From Bacillus sp. FJAT-22090 (lineage in GTDB: Bacteria; Bacillota; Bacilli; Bacillales_A; Planococcaceae), in the NCBI RefSeq assembly GCF_001278755.1, contig NZ_CP012601.1, positions 3,906,154-3,970,153 on the forward strand: 64,000 bases of DNA, in the 5' to 3' direction. This document shows positions 50,915 through 59,704 of this stretch, piece after piece (the stretch's first letter is position 1; each line of letters starts with the position of its first letter). The translations under genes and the position numbers were made by a program. The notes beneath the pieces are model-generated. The model ran no database searches and was not told the DNA's origin. It saw only the letters and a list, made by a program, of their open reading frames with translations.

Positions 50915-51730
50915 TTATTCTGTTCTTGCCATGTTTTTAGCATAAAAAATCTCATCCATTTCTGTTTTTAACTTCTTCGTAATGGATATCTTTTCTTCAT
51001 CGGTTAACTCGTCCTCTGTGTAACCGAATAGGTAGTTATTTAAATCAAATTTTTTAAGTTTACATTTTGTATGAAAAATATTTTCTTGGTATACATTTAC
51101 ATCGATCATTTGATAATACTCTTGTAAGCCGACTGGAATATAGTTTTGAATGGAATTAATGTCATGATCGATAAATAATTTATGTCCCGTTACGTCTCTA
51201 GTAAAGCCTCGTACACGATAGTCCATCACCATAACATCTGTCTCAAATGAATGAATCAAATAATTCAGTGCTTTCAAAGGAGAAATTTCTCCACAGGTGG
51301 AAATATCAATATCCGCCCGGAATGTACTAATTCCTTCATCCGGGTGATACTCAGGATAAGTATGAACGGTTATATGACTTTTATCCAGATGGCCAACTAC
51401 TGATTCAGGTAGTGGACCTGGTGATTCTTTAAATGAATCCGCTGGAGAATCGTCAACAGGTCCTTCAGAAACCAAAATGGTTACACTTGCTCCCTGTGGT
51501 TCATAATCTTGCTGTGCAATATTTAAAATATTTGCCTCAATAATATCCGACACTTTCGTTAATATTTTTGTCAAACGTTCCGCATTATATTGTTCGTCGA
51601 TATAGTCAATATAAGCCTCTCGTTCTTCTCTCGTTCTTGTGTAGCAAATATCATACATATTAAAACTTAAGGTCTTTGTAAGGTTATTAAACCCATGTAA
51701 CTCAATTCTTTGCTTAGGAGTTAAACTCAT
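50915..51730 (-). CDS. speD: S-adenosylmethionine decarboxylase proenzyme (E. coli-type length)
   Basis: A 271-residue pyruvoyl-dependent enzyme of the long bacterial class: [21 protein letters not shown] at the N-terminus, self-cleavage site [13 protein letters not shown] (Ser becomes the pyruvoyl group), [23 protein letters not shown], and [18 protein letters not shown] at the end. It supplies decarboxylated SAM for spermidine synthesis. AGAGAGG precedes the ATG. B. subtilis has the short (about 126 aa) form, so this distinguishes the host from it. Confidence 0.93.
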   Translation of the reverse strand: MSLTPKQRIELHGFNNLTKTLSFNMYDICYTRTREEREAYIDYIDEQYNAERLTKILTKVSDIIEANILNIAQQDYEPQGASVTILVSEGPVDDSPADSFKESPGPLPESVVGHLDKSHITVHTYPEYHPDEGISTFRADIDISTCGEISPLKALNYLIHSFETDVMVMDYRVRGFTRDVTGHKLFIDHDINSIQNYIPVGLQEYYQMIDVNVYQENIFHTKCKLKKFDLNNYLFGYTEDELTDEEKISITKKLKTEMDEIFYAKNMARTE

Positions 51731-51911
51731 TTTTTGAACTCCTCTCTTTCACATAAATTTAAGGCTCTGTTGAAACGATATAATAAGTATGCGTTAAAAC
51801 TAGTTTTAGATTCCCCTTAGCTTTATTTTTCCACAAAAAACTTTTTCTGAAACATACAATTTACACCATTGCTCTTTTAGATTTAGAAGTAGCAAGAATT
51901 CATTATGTAAA

Positions 51912-51992
51912 ATGGACTTGATAGTTTACCTTGTCTTATTGACACTACTTATCTTAATGCCTATGATTTATTTTAATAGAAAGAAAATTTAG
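51912..51992 (+). CDS. Possible 26-aa hydrophobic peptide upstream of kynU
   Basis: ATG at 51912 to TAG at 51992 encodes MDLIVYLVLLTLLILMPMIY and FNRKKI, a single membrane helix with a basic end, stopping ten bases before the kynU GTG. No good ribosome site is seen. It contains no Trp, so it is not a classical tryptophan leader peptide. It may be chance. Confidence 0.25.
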   Translation: MDLIVYLVLLTLLILMPMIYFNRKKI

Positions 51993-52002
51993 ATAAGGGA
52001 CG

Positions 52003-53286
52003 GTGTCTCAACGAATGGATATTACATTGGAATATGCGAGGAAATTAGATAAACAGGATATATTAAAACACTATCGAGATGAATTTTATTTGCTGCCAAA
52101 TATCTTGTATATGGATGGGAATTCCTTGGGTTTATTGTCTAAAAGAGCGGAGCAGTCGCTGTTATCTATACTTGATTCATGGAAAAAATACGGAATAGAT
52201 GGGTGGACACAAGGTGAGCATCCTTGGTTTTATTTTTCGGAAACGTTGAGTGAAATGTGTGCACCGCTTGTTGGAGCATTGAAAGAAGAAGTGATGATTA
52301 CAGGTTCAACTACTACGAATTTACATCAGTTAGTTGCTAGTTTCTATCATCCCCATGGAAAACGGACTAAAATATTGGTGGATGAATTGAACTTCCCTTC
52401 TGATTTGTATGCCATTAGTAGTCAGTTATCGTTGCATGGATATAACCCAGAAGAACATATGAAGTTCGTGAAAAGCCGTGATGGGAATACTCTACTAGAA
52501 GAAGACATAATAGAATCGATGACAGACGATATAGCTCTAATCGTGTTACCAAGTGTGCTGTATCGGAGTGGACAAATATTAAATTTGAAAGCGCTTACTA
52601 AAGCTGCGCACGAACGAAATATTATCATTGGATTTGATCTATGTCACTCTATTGGATCTGTCCCTCACAATTTGGATGATTGGGATGTAGACTTTGCGTT
52701 TTGGTGTAATTATAAGCATTTAAATGGAGGACCAGGTGCAGTTGGGGGATTGTTCGTGAATCAGAAGCATTTTGGAAAGAGACCTGGACTCGCAGGTTGG
52801 TTCGGCTCCCATAAAGAGAAGCAGTTTGACCTGGCAATAGAAATGTCACCGGCATCAGATGCAGGTGCATATCAAATTGGGACACCGAATATATTAAGTG
52901 CTGCCCCATTATATGGTTCGTTACAAATGTTTGCGGAGGTCGGTATAGATGCTATTCGTAGCAAGTCATTAACTCTAACTGATTATATGATGTTTTTAAT
53001 AAAGGAAGAGTTAAGGGATTTTCAATTTAACATTGCCAATCCAGTCGACCATGAGCGTAGAGGGGGACATATTTATCTTGTTCATGAAGAGGCAGCTCGC
53101 ATTTGTAAGGCATTAAAAGATCACCGGGTTATTCCTGATTTTCGCTCGCCAAATGGCATCCGTCTAGCACCTGTTGCATTGTATAACTCTTTTGAAGATG
53201 TGTGGAATACTATGCAGATTTTGAAGAAAATCATGACAGAAGAAACGTATAAAAAGTACGAAAACAAGCGTGATGTTGTTGCATAA
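52003..53286 (+). CDS. kynU: Kynureninase
   Basis: A 427-residue PLP enzyme of fold type [86 protein letters not shown] (catalytic Lys in NYKHL), [22 protein letters not shown]. It splits kynurenine into anthranilate and alanine. First gene of kynU-kynA-kynB; the start is a GTG (52003) close to AAGGGA, or ATG at 52015. Confidence 0.95.
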   Translation: MSQRMDITLEYARKLDKQDILKHYRDEFYLLPNILYMDGNSLGLLSKRAEQSLLSILDSWKKYGIDGWTQGEHPWFYFSETLSEMCAPLVGALKEEVMITGSTTTNLHQLVASFYHPHGKRTKILVDELNFPSDLYAISSQLSLHGYNPEEHMKFVKSRDGNTLLEEDIIESMTDDIALIVLPSVLYRSGQILNLKALTKAAHERNIIIGFDLCHSIGSVPHNLDDWDVDFAFWCNYKHLNGGPGAVGGLFVNQKHFGKRPGLAGWFGSHKEKQFDLAIEMSPASDAGAYQIGTPNILSAAPLYGSLQMFAEVGIDAIRSKSLTLTDYMMFLIKEELRDFQFNIANPVDHERRGGHIYLVHEEAARICKALKDHRVIPDFRSPNGIRLAPVALYNSFEDVWNTMQILKKIMTEETYKKYENKRDVVA

Positions 53287-53300
53287 AAAGGAGGACTTAT

Positions 53301-54155
53301 ATGCCGGAGGATATTTCGAGGCTGCATGAAAAGCTAGATGATGAAAAAGGGATTCATACGGACTTTCAAGATGATATGACCTATGGAGAATATTTACAGC
53401 TAGATATGATATTGTCCAGTCAAAAACGATTGTCCGGTCATCATGATGAAATGTTATTTATTATTATTCATCAAGTTAGTGAGCTTTGGATGAAGTTGAT
53501 CTTACATGAATTGACTAGTGCCATTCAAGCGATACAAGAAGATAAGATGCAAGCCGCCTTTAAAATGCTGGCTCGAGTAACAAAGATTCAGACACAGATA
53601 ATTCAAGCTTGGGATGTGCTCTCGACATTAACACCAGCTGAGTATTTAGAGTTTCGCGATAAACTCGGTAAAGCATCTGGTTTTCAATCCTTTCAGTACC
53701 GCCAAATTGAATTTGCACTTGGTTATAAAACAAAGTTTATTCTTAAAATTTATGAGAAAGATTCAAAGTTATACAATGAGCTCGAAAAAGCATATCACTC
53801 ACCTAGTATTTATGATGTGGCAATTCAAGCATTAGCAAAAGCTGGGTTCAATTTGAACCCAGCTGCTGTAAATAGAGATTATTCCGTTACATATGGAGGA
53901 GACGAGACAGTCGCAGAGGCATGGAAAGAAGTATATCAAAACGTGGACCAGTATTGGGATCTGTACCAATTAGCAGAAAAACTCGTGGATATAGAGGATT
54001 GGCTACAGCAATGGCGCTTCCGACATATGAAAACGGTAGAACGTATTATTGGCTTTAAAACTGGAACCGGTGGATCCTCAGGAGTAAATTATTTACGTAA
54101 AGTATTAGATCATCGTTTTTTCCCAGAGCTCTGGGATTTAAGAACAAGTTTATAA
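53301..54155 (+). CDS. kynA: Tryptophan 2,3-dioxygenase
   Basis: A 284-residue heme dioxygenase: [103 protein letters not shown], the last holding the proximal heme His (RHMKTV) and the TGGSSG substrate loop. It opens the indole ring of tryptophan to N-formylkynurenine. AAAGGAGG is at good distance before the ATG, 14 bases after kynU. Confidence 0.96.
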   Translation: MPEDISRLHEKLDDEKGIHTDFQDDMTYGEYLQLDMILSSQKRLSGHHDEMLFIIIHQVSELWMKLILHELTSAIQAIQEDKMQAAFKMLARVTKIQTQIIQAWDVLSTLTPAEYLEFRDKLGKASGFQSFQYRQIEFALGYKTKFILKIYEKDSKLYNELEKAYHSPSIYDVAIQALAKAGFNLNPAAVNRDYSVTYGGDETVAEAWKEVYQNVDQYWDLYQLAEKLVDIEDWLQQWRFRHMKTVERIIGFKTGTGGSSGVNYLRKVLDHRFFPELWDLRTSL

Positions 54156-54167
54156 GGGGTGATGGCA

Positions 54168-54794
54168 ATGGAGAAACGCTGGATAGACATCTCACAGTCG
54201 TTTTCAAATAATATTGGTACTTGGCCAGGAGATACACCTTTTCAGTTTGAACTAGCTTTCTCGAAGGAACAGACAGGTTCAGTTAATATTGGTCGTTTTA
54301 CAACAAGTGTGCATACTGGGACACATGCGGATGCACCTTATCACTTTGACAATGACGCACCTACGATTGAGCAGTTAGACATCCATATTTATATTGGTCG
54401 TGCCAAAGTAGTTGACGTCACAGGATTGGAATCAATTGGTCGAGATGAATTGCAGTCATTTGAGTTAGAAGGGGTAGAACGCTTACTATTAAAAACTACT
54501 AAACATGTTAATGTGGAGCAATTTCCAACTAGTATTATGGTATTAAAAGAGGATATTGGTGCATTCTTGCAGGAGAAAGGAATTATTTTAATTGGCGTCG
54601 ATTGTCCTTCTGTTGATGCATTAGACGATAAAGAATTACGTGTGCACCATGCACTTTATCGTCATGGTGTTCATATTCTAGAAAATTTATTTTTACAAGA
54701 TGTCACTCCGGGGGATTATGAACTGATTGCCTTGCCTCTAAAGATTCAAGGAGCCGATGGCAGTCCCGTTCGAGCCGTGCTGAGACAGATATAA
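54168..54794 (+). CDS. kynB: Kynurenine formamidase (KynB)
   Basis: A 208-residue cyclase-like amidohydrolase: WIDISQSFSNNIGTWPGDTPF, FTTSVHTGTHADAPYHFD (metal-binding HTGTHAD), IGVDCPSVDALDDKELRVHHAL. It hydrolyses N-formylkynurenine to kynurenine. The start is the ATG at 54168, six bases after AGGGGTG; earlier ATG/GTG codons overlap that site. It completes a three-step tryptophan-to-anthranilate operon. Confidence 0.95.
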   Translation: MEKRWIDISQSFSNNIGTWPGDTPFQFELAFSKEQTGSVNIGRFTTSVHTGTHADAPYHFDNDAPTIEQLDIHIYIGRAKVVDVTGLESIGRDELQSFELEGVERLLLKTTKHVNVEQFPTSIMVLKEDIGAFLQEKGIILIGVDCPSVDALDDKELRVHHALYRHGVHILENLFLQDVTPGDYELIALPLKIQGADGSPVRAVLRQI

Positions 54795-54800
54795 TGGAAA

Positions 54801-54828
54801 GAAGGATAGAGACACTCTATCCTTTTCT
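54801..54828. terminator. Terminator of the kyn operon
   Basis: GAAGGATAGAG / CTCTATCCTTTTC with a short loop, seven bases after kynB and next to the convergent membrane-protein gene. Confidence 0.85.
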
Positions 54829-54831
54829 ATT

Positions 54832-55092
54832 TTACAAAATTGCGAATACCGAAAGAAAGACGCATATAATTGCTAAAATAAAAAGAATAGAAGAATTGAA
54901 CTTACTTCTTCTCAATTTAAAACCGTAGGCTCCAAAAAAGATAGCAGCAGCTAATTTGGATAAGCTTTCGTAATAATAATTAGATGAAAAAAATGAACTG
55001 CTAAAAATAATTGTACTTAGCAATGTTATAGAGATTAATAGCTTAAACCACATAGGCTCGTTTAGGAATTGTTTAAAATAAAATTTAACCAT
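54832..55092 (-). CDS. Small membrane protein, 86 aa
   Basis: An 86-residue protein with two clear membrane helices (about 16-35 and 66-85) and an Ala/Gly-rich hydrophobic middle (SKLAAAIFFGAYGFKLRRSK). The ribosome site is weak (GGAGAG 15 bases from the ATG). No family recognised. Confidence 0.5.
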   Translation of the reverse strand: MVKFYFKQFLNEPMWFKLLISITLLSTIIFSSSFFSSNYYYESLSKLAAAIFFGAYGFKLRRSKFNSSILFILAIICVFLSVFAIL

Positions 55093-55200
55093 TGTATACC
55101 CGCATGACTCCTCTCCAATATCTATTGTTCTAGTATACTAATGAAACTTTTTTCTTATCCCTCCGTATATGATATATAAATTTTAGAGGAGGCAATAGAA

Positions 55201-55479
55201 ATGGCTTTAAGTTTTTTTTGGATAGGTGTAGGGCTTGCAGCACTAGGCTACTTTATAGGGGATGGATTAAAGAACTTTAAAAACCCGAAAGGATCCGGAT
55301 ACCCTATTCTCATAAATGAAAAGGATTTGCCGATATATTTTGGGTTGAGTAAAGAAGAAATACAGGAATTGCTCAGAAAATATCCAAATGCACCAAAAAT
55401 AGAGTTAAACGGAACTACGTATTTTCCCTATCATCAATTTTTAGAATGGCTATCTTCAAACGATATTTATAAGAACTAG
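55201..55479 (+). CDS. Membrane-anchored small protein with helix-turn-helix-like tail, 92 aa
   Basis: One N-terminal membrane helix (4-23, FFWIGVGLAALGYFIGDG), then a cytosolic domain NEKDLPIYFGLSKEEIQELLRKYPNAPKIELNGTTYFPYHQFLEWLSS that reads like a MerR/excisionase-type winged-helix (helix-turn-helix plus a short beta wing). GGAGG lies about ten bases before the ATG. Function unknown; a membrane-tethered DNA-binding protein is possible. Confidence 0.6.
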   Translation: MALSFFWIGVGLAALGYFIGDGLKNFKNPKGSGYPILINEKDLPIYFGLSKEEIQELLRKYPNAPKIELNGTTYFPYHQFLEWLSSNDIYKN

Positions 55480-55493
55480 AGTGTGTTGTTATT

Positions 55494-56231
55494 TCAAACA
55501 CACTCATATACATCAAACGTGCTACCAATTCCATAACCGTCTTTTACTTCGTGTAGAATAATTTGATTAAATCCGTTTGACTTAAGAATATTTTCAATTT
55601 CTCCTAGTTCGTAAAGACGGATAGGGAAATCCATCAGTTCTGTTTTTTCTATCTGTTCATCTTTTACTAATTGGTACTTCAACTTAATTTTTAGCAGCTT
55701 GCTTTCTGAATCATAATGCTCCTGCTTATATTCCACAATGTCTCCGATGTCATACTGCTTTCGATTTGTTTCCCTCCATTCGGGGAAATCATTAAATTTC
55801 CCTCTGTTTGTCATAATCGTTAAAAGTAACTTACCGTCTTCTGTTAACATAGATTTCATATTTGCAAGACTATCGGCTACTAAATGATCAGGCAAAAGAG
55901 AAAACGAACCAAAAGGAATAATGATTAAATCATATTTGTTAGGACTTTGAAATTCCTCTATTTTTCCAAGAGTTACTGGAGGATTCAGATTTACCTTTTT
56001 ACCTTTTTCCTTACAAACCTTCAGCATTGCTTCTGAAATATCAAATCCTTCAATATCGATTCCTCTTTGCAGAAAAGGAAGTAGCATTCTTCCATTACCA
56101 CACATTGGTTCTAATACTTTCATGTTCTTTTCCTTCACAAAAGATAGATAAAACTCGAGTTCTTTCCCGTCTGCAAATGACTTATCACTTTCGTAAATTT
56201 GTGTACACAGCTCTCCGTAATAATCGTTCAT
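55494..56231 (-). CDS. Class I SAM-dependent methyltransferase
   Basis: A 245-residue methyltransferase: motif I KVLEPMCGNGRMLLPFLQRG (35-54), acidic loop GFDISEAMLKVCKEKG, motif IV KYDLIIIPFGSFSLL, then the C-terminal sheet. AAAGGGG before the ATG. The substrate cannot be told; it is not an rRNA or menaquinone enzyme I recognise. Confidence 0.85.
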   Translation of the reverse strand: MNDYYGELCTQIYESDKSFADGKELEFYLSFVKEKNMKVLEPMCGNGRMLLPFLQRGIDIEGFDISEAMLKVCKEKGKKVNLNPPVTLGKIEEFQSPNKYDLIIIPFGSFSLLPDHLVADSLANMKSMLTEDGKLLLTIMTNRGKFNDFPEWRETNRKQYDIGDIVEYKQEHYDSESKLLKIKLKYQLVKDEQIEKTELMDFPIRLYELGEIENILKSNGFNQIILHEVKDGYGIGSTFDVYECV

Positions 56232-56253
56232 TAAATTTCCCCTTTATATATAG

Positions 56254-56679
56254 CTAATTTCCGAATGCAAAAATTAACTCTGATTCACATACTAATTCAC
56301 CATCGACCGTAGCAATTCCTTTTCCTTTGCCAATAGGTCCCTTTAGGCGAGTAATTTCAACTTCCAATCGTAGCTGATCTCCTGGTTTGACCTGCTTTTT
56401 AAAACGGCAATTATCAATGCCTGCTAAAAGCCCTAATCTTCCTTCATTCCCTTCTTTCGTTAGCATTACTACTGCACTTACTTGAGCTAAAGCTTCTACA
56501 ATTAATACTCCTGGCATGACAGGGTAACCTGGAAAGTGGCCCTTGAAAAATTCTTCATTTGCTGTCACGTTTTTAATGCCCACTGCTCGTTTTCCTTCAT
56601 CCAATTCCAATATCTTATCCACTAATAGAAAGGGATAGCGGTGTCTTATTATATCCATGATTTTTTGTGTGTCTAACAT
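56254..56679 (-). CDS. fabZ: 3-hydroxyacyl-ACP dehydratase FabZ
   Basis: A 141-residue hot-dog-fold enzyme: [29 protein letters not shown], catalytic His48 in [13 protein letters not shown] and Glu62 in VEALAQ, then [23 protein letters not shown]. It dehydrates 3-hydroxyacyl-ACP in fatty-acid elongation. GGAGG precedes the ATG. It is on the minus strand, upstream of the methyltransferase gene by 22 bases. Confidence 0.95.
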   Translation of the reverse strand: MLDTQKIMDIIRHRYPFLLVDKILELDEGKRAVGIKNVTANEEFFKGHFPGYPVMPGVLIVEALAQVSAVVMLTKEGNEGRLGLLAGIDNCRFKKQVKPGDQLRLEVEITRLKGPIGKGKGIATVDGELVCESELIFAFGN

Positions 56680-56871
56680 AAAAAAACCTCCAATCTAATT
56701 TAATTTTATCACTTGGTGTTAGTAGTTGATACTATAATTTTCTCCTGCAATTTTGACGAAAAAGTAAACTTTTATTGGAATAGAGGAAGAATAGTGAGGT
56801 AAGTCATACCAGATATTTTTAAAAGCGATTATACTAGGAGTACGAGTAATTTCGAACTAGGAGTGAGTATC

Positions 56872-58257
56872 TTGAAAAAAGTAGTTGTGGTTGGTGGAGG
56901 AATTACAGGACTTTCTACGATGCATTATTTACAAAGACTTAAGATAGAAAAAGCATTAGATGTAGATTTAGTTTTAGTGGAAGCACATGATTATTTGGGT
57001 GGTAAAATTCATTCGGTAAGTGCAGATGGCTTTATAATGGAAACTGGTGCGGATTCAATCGTTGCACGTAACAAAGGAGTCTTGCCTCTAGTAGAAGAGC
57101 TAAAACTGCAAGAAAAGCTCGTTTATAATGAAACAGGTATTTCCTATATATATACGAACAATGAATTACATGCAATCCCTGCAGATACGGTATTTGGGAT
57201 TCCAACAAGTGAAGAATCTTTAGAAAGTAGTACGTTGGTTTCAGATGAGGGTAAGGAAGAAGCATTGAAAGATCTTGATTCCCCTAACGAAAACTTTACG
57301 AAAGAGAGTTCTGTCGGCTCATTTTTAGAGCATTTCTTAGGGAAAGAGTTAGTGGAGAAGCAAATTGCCCCTGTGTTGTCCGGAGTGTATTCAGGGAGAC
57401 TAGATGATCTCACTATTTCTTCCACATTACCTTATTTGATTGACTATAAAAACGAATACGGCAGCATCATTAAAGGATTAGAAGCCCATAAAGAACAGTT
57501 CGCAGCAGCTGCAAATAAAAAATTCATCTCGTTTAAAGGTGGACTTTCTACTTTAATCAATCGCTTGGAAGAAGAATTGAGAGAATGTACGATTTTAAAG
57601 GGAGTACATACGGAGAAAGTAACGAAGAAAGAAGCGGGATACGAGGTTTTATTAGAAAATGGAGAGACAATAGAAGCAGATTTTGTTGTATTAACTACTC
57701 CGCATGATGTGACTCAGCGTATTTTGCAAGAACATGATTTAGACGTGGATTTTAATAAATTGAAAAATTCCTCATTAATTAGTATTTATCTTGGTTTTGA
57801 TATTCCAGATGAACAGCTACCAGCTGATGGAACTGGTTTTATCGTTTCGGAAAACAGTGACGTGAAATGTAATGCTTGTACTTGGACTAGCCGAAAATGG
57901 AAGCATACATCTGCAAAGGGTAATTTACTAGTACGAATGTTTTACAAAAGCTCCAATCCAGTTTTTGAAAGCATGAAGCATATGAGTGAAGAAGAGCTAG
58001 TGGAAGTAGCTTTACAGGATATTGACAAGAGCCTGAAACTAAACGGCAAGCCTCAAGTTGTGGAAGTAACTAAATGGAACGATTTAATGCCAAACTATCA
58101 TATGGAGCACGGAGAAGCGATAAAATCATTAAATCAGAAATTATCATCTATGCTTCCAAATGTAGTTCTTGCTGGATGCTCGTATTATGGAGTTGGTATT
58201 GGCGCTTGCATTAAAAATGGAAAAGAGACCGCACAATTAATTTCTGAGAGAATTTAA
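56872..58257 (+). CDS. hemY: Protoporphyrinogen/coproporphyrinogen oxidase HemY
   Basis: A 461-residue FAD amine-oxidase-fold enzyme: VVVVGGGITGLSTMHYLQ (dinucleotide-binding), VEAHDYLGGKIHSVSADGFIMETGADSIVARNKG, SVGSFLEHFLGKELVEKQIAPVLSGVYSG, and C-terminal VVLAGCSYYGVGIGACIKNGKETAQL. In Gram-positives it oxidises coproporphyrinogen III in the coproporphyrin branch of heme synthesis. The start is a TTG at 56872, eight bases after AGGAG; a GTG at 56863 overlaps the site. hemE/hemH are not nearby. Confidence 0.93.
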   Translation: MKKVVVVGGGITGLSTMHYLQRLKIEKALDVDLVLVEAHDYLGGKIHSVSADGFIMETGADSIVARNKGVLPLVEELKLQEKLVYNETGISYIYTNNELHAIPADTVFGIPTSEESLESSTLVSDEGKEEALKDLDSPNENFTKESSVGSFLEHFLGKELVEKQIAPVLSGVYSGRLDDLTISSTLPYLIDYKNEYGSIIKGLEAHKEQFAAAANKKFISFKGGLSTLINRLEEELRECTILKGVHTEKVTKKEAGYEVLLENGETIEADFVVLTTPHDVTQRILQEHDLDVDFNKLKNSSLISIYLGFDIPDEQLPADGTGFIVSENSDVKCNACTWTSRKWKHTSAKGNLLVRMFYKSSNPVFESMKHMSEEELVEVALQDIDKSLKLNGKPQVVEVTKWNDLMPNYHMEHGEAIKSLNQKLSSMLPNVVLAGCSYYGVGIGACIKNGKETAQLISERI

Positions 58258-58273
58258 TTTTAAGAAGGATGTT

Positions 58274-58305
58274 AGGGCCAAAATTTAATTTTGGTCCTTT
58301 TTTTA
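58274..58305 (+). terminator. Terminator of hemY
   Basis: AGGGCCAAAATT / AATTTTGGTCCT stem followed by T7. Confidence 0.85.
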
Positions 58306-58385
58306 TTGTAGGAATGAAATTGTTGGTCACTTAGAGGAATTTACAAATTTTGTATATATGATACGATGCGATTGGGGGTGTTTAA

Positions 58386-59336
58386 ATGATTGTAAAAACT
58401 CGAGCGCATGAGTATAGCTATATAGCTTTGGAGTCATTAGATAGACGTTTACCAAAAATGCACGACATGAAAGAGTTGATTCACTCTAAAATGCAAATGG
58501 CTAAGGCAGGAATATATGGGGAAGAAAGAATGGATGGAATTTTTCAGAAATATTCTTTTCCGTTCCAATACTTGGTGTTGCAAGATGTGAGTTTAGAATC
58601 GTACGGCAAGTTTCAAATAGATTCGGTATTTTTGACACAATACTTTGCAGTGGTATTAGAGAGTAAAAATATAAGTGGAAGTTTGCAGTTTAAGAAAAAT
58701 CCTTCCCAGCTTGAACGAGAGAATGAAGAGGGTAAAGTCGATGTATTTGAAAGTCCAGAAGTACAGATTGAACGGAATATATATTTACTTGAAGATTGGT
58801 TAAGATTGCAAGGTGTGAGTATTCCTGTTCATGGTGTAATCGTGTTGACGAATTCAAGGGTGAAGGTAGTGGAGCCATCCATCAAATATCCAACGATACT
58901 TTATTCGACGATTCCAGTATTTTTGCGGAATATGACTCGAGAGAAAGTATGTCTAGAAGTGCCAGCAATGCATGAATTGGCAGAGAAAATGGTTGCGTGT
59001 CATCAAGTGTACTTTCCATTTCCACTGTGCAGTCGATGGAGCATTAATCCAAATGATTTGCTGACAGGGGTCTTTTGTGAAAAGTGTGAGACGCATGGAA
59101 TGCTTAAAAAGAAAAACGGCTGGACTTGTTTACGTTGTGGCCACGTAGATCGCTTGGCGCATGAGAAGGCGATTCGTGATTGGTTTATGCTAGTCGGGGA
59201 AAATATTAATAATCGGCAATGTAGATATTTTCTTCGGTTGAATTCCTATCATGTTGCATCAAGATTACTTAAATCTATGGATTTAGTGAGGGGTGGTTCA
59301 TCAAAAAACACTATAGTTTATAAGTGGAAATGGTGA
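58386..59336 (+). CDS. NERD domain nuclease-related protein with zinc ribbon
   Basis: A 316-residue protein: NERD domain at about 38-155 (GIYGEERMDGIFQKYSFPFQYLVLQDVSL, FQIDSVFLTQYFAVVLESKNISGSL, with Asp, Glu and Lys at restriction-endonuclease-like positions), then a four-Cys zinc ribbon (CEKCETHGMLKKKNGWTCLRCG) and a helical tail. NERD proteins are predicted DNA-processing nucleases. GGGGGTG precedes the ATG. The 21-bp repeat array begins two bases after the stop. Confidence 0.87.
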   Translation: MIVKTRAHEYSYIALESLDRRLPKMHDMKELIHSKMQMAKAGIYGEERMDGIFQKYSFPFQYLVLQDVSLESYGKFQIDSVFLTQYFAVVLESKNISGSLQFKKNPSQLERENEEGKVDVFESPEVQIERNIYLLEDWLRLQGVSIPVHGVIVLTNSRVKVVEPSIKYPTILYSTIPVFLRNMTREKVCLEVPAMHELAEKMVACHQVYFPFPLCSRWSINPNDLLTGVFCEKCETHGMLKKKNGWTCLRCGHVDRLAHEKAIRDWFMLVGENINNRQCRYFLRLNSYHVASRLLKSMDLVRGGSSKNTIVYKWKW

Positions 59337-59338
59337 AA

Positions 59339-59443
59339 CGCTCAATCTACTGGGATAATCGCTCAATCTATAGTTCGAATCGCTCAATCTTTCCCCGAAA
59401 TCGCTCAATCTCACTAAACAATCGCTCAATCCACCAATAGTAA
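59339..59443. repeat. Five-unit tandem array with exact 21-bp period
   Basis: CGCTCAATCT begins at 59339, 59360, 59381, 59402 and 59423 (last one CGCTCAATCC). Units 2-5 are preceded by AAT, so the conserved part is AATCGCTCAATCT (13 bp) with 8 variable bases. It starts right after the NERD stop codon and ends before the S-box leader. See findings. Confidence 0.9.
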
Positions 59444-59524
59444 GATGCAAGAAAATTCAATCTACGTCTTGACGCTTTAGTTGAATAAAGGTACGATAAG
59501 TCTAATAAAAAATTGAATATTGAA

Positions 59525-59632
59525 TTCTTATCAAGAGAAGCTGAGGGACTGGCCCTGTGAAGCTTCAGCAACCAGCCGTTTGGTCAGGTGCTAATTCCAG
59601 CAGATGCTTATGTGTCTGATAGATGAGAAGGG
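59525..59632 (+). ncRNA. SAM-I (S-box) riboswitch
   Basis: Classic S-box leader: TTATCAAGAGAAGCTGAGGG, ACTGGCCCTGTGAAGCTTCA, GCAACC.., GGTCAGGTGCTAATTCC, and 3' GATAGATGAGAAGG closing P1. A terminator follows at 59653, so SAM binding should switch off the yitJ-metH operon. Confidence 0.96.
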
Positions 59633-59652
59633 ACGAATTTTACATACTCGTA

Positions 59653-59682
59653 AAGCCTTCTTTTCATGGAAGGCTTTTTTTT
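59653..59682 (+). terminator. S-box-controlled terminator
   Basis: AAGCCTTC / GAAGGCTT with loop TTTTCATG and T8, between the SAM riboswitch and yitJ. Confidence 0.93.
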
Positions 59683-59704
59683 ATTTTAGAGAGGATGAAT
59701 GTGA

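Noticed and set aside
51912-51992. Tryptophan leader-peptide attenuator for the kyn operon
   Set aside because: The tiny ORF has no Trp codons, and no terminator/antiterminator pair precedes kynU.
59339-59443. Possible CRISPR array
   Set aside because: Repeat is only 13 bp and spacers 8 bp with a strict 21-bp period; no cas genes are nearby.
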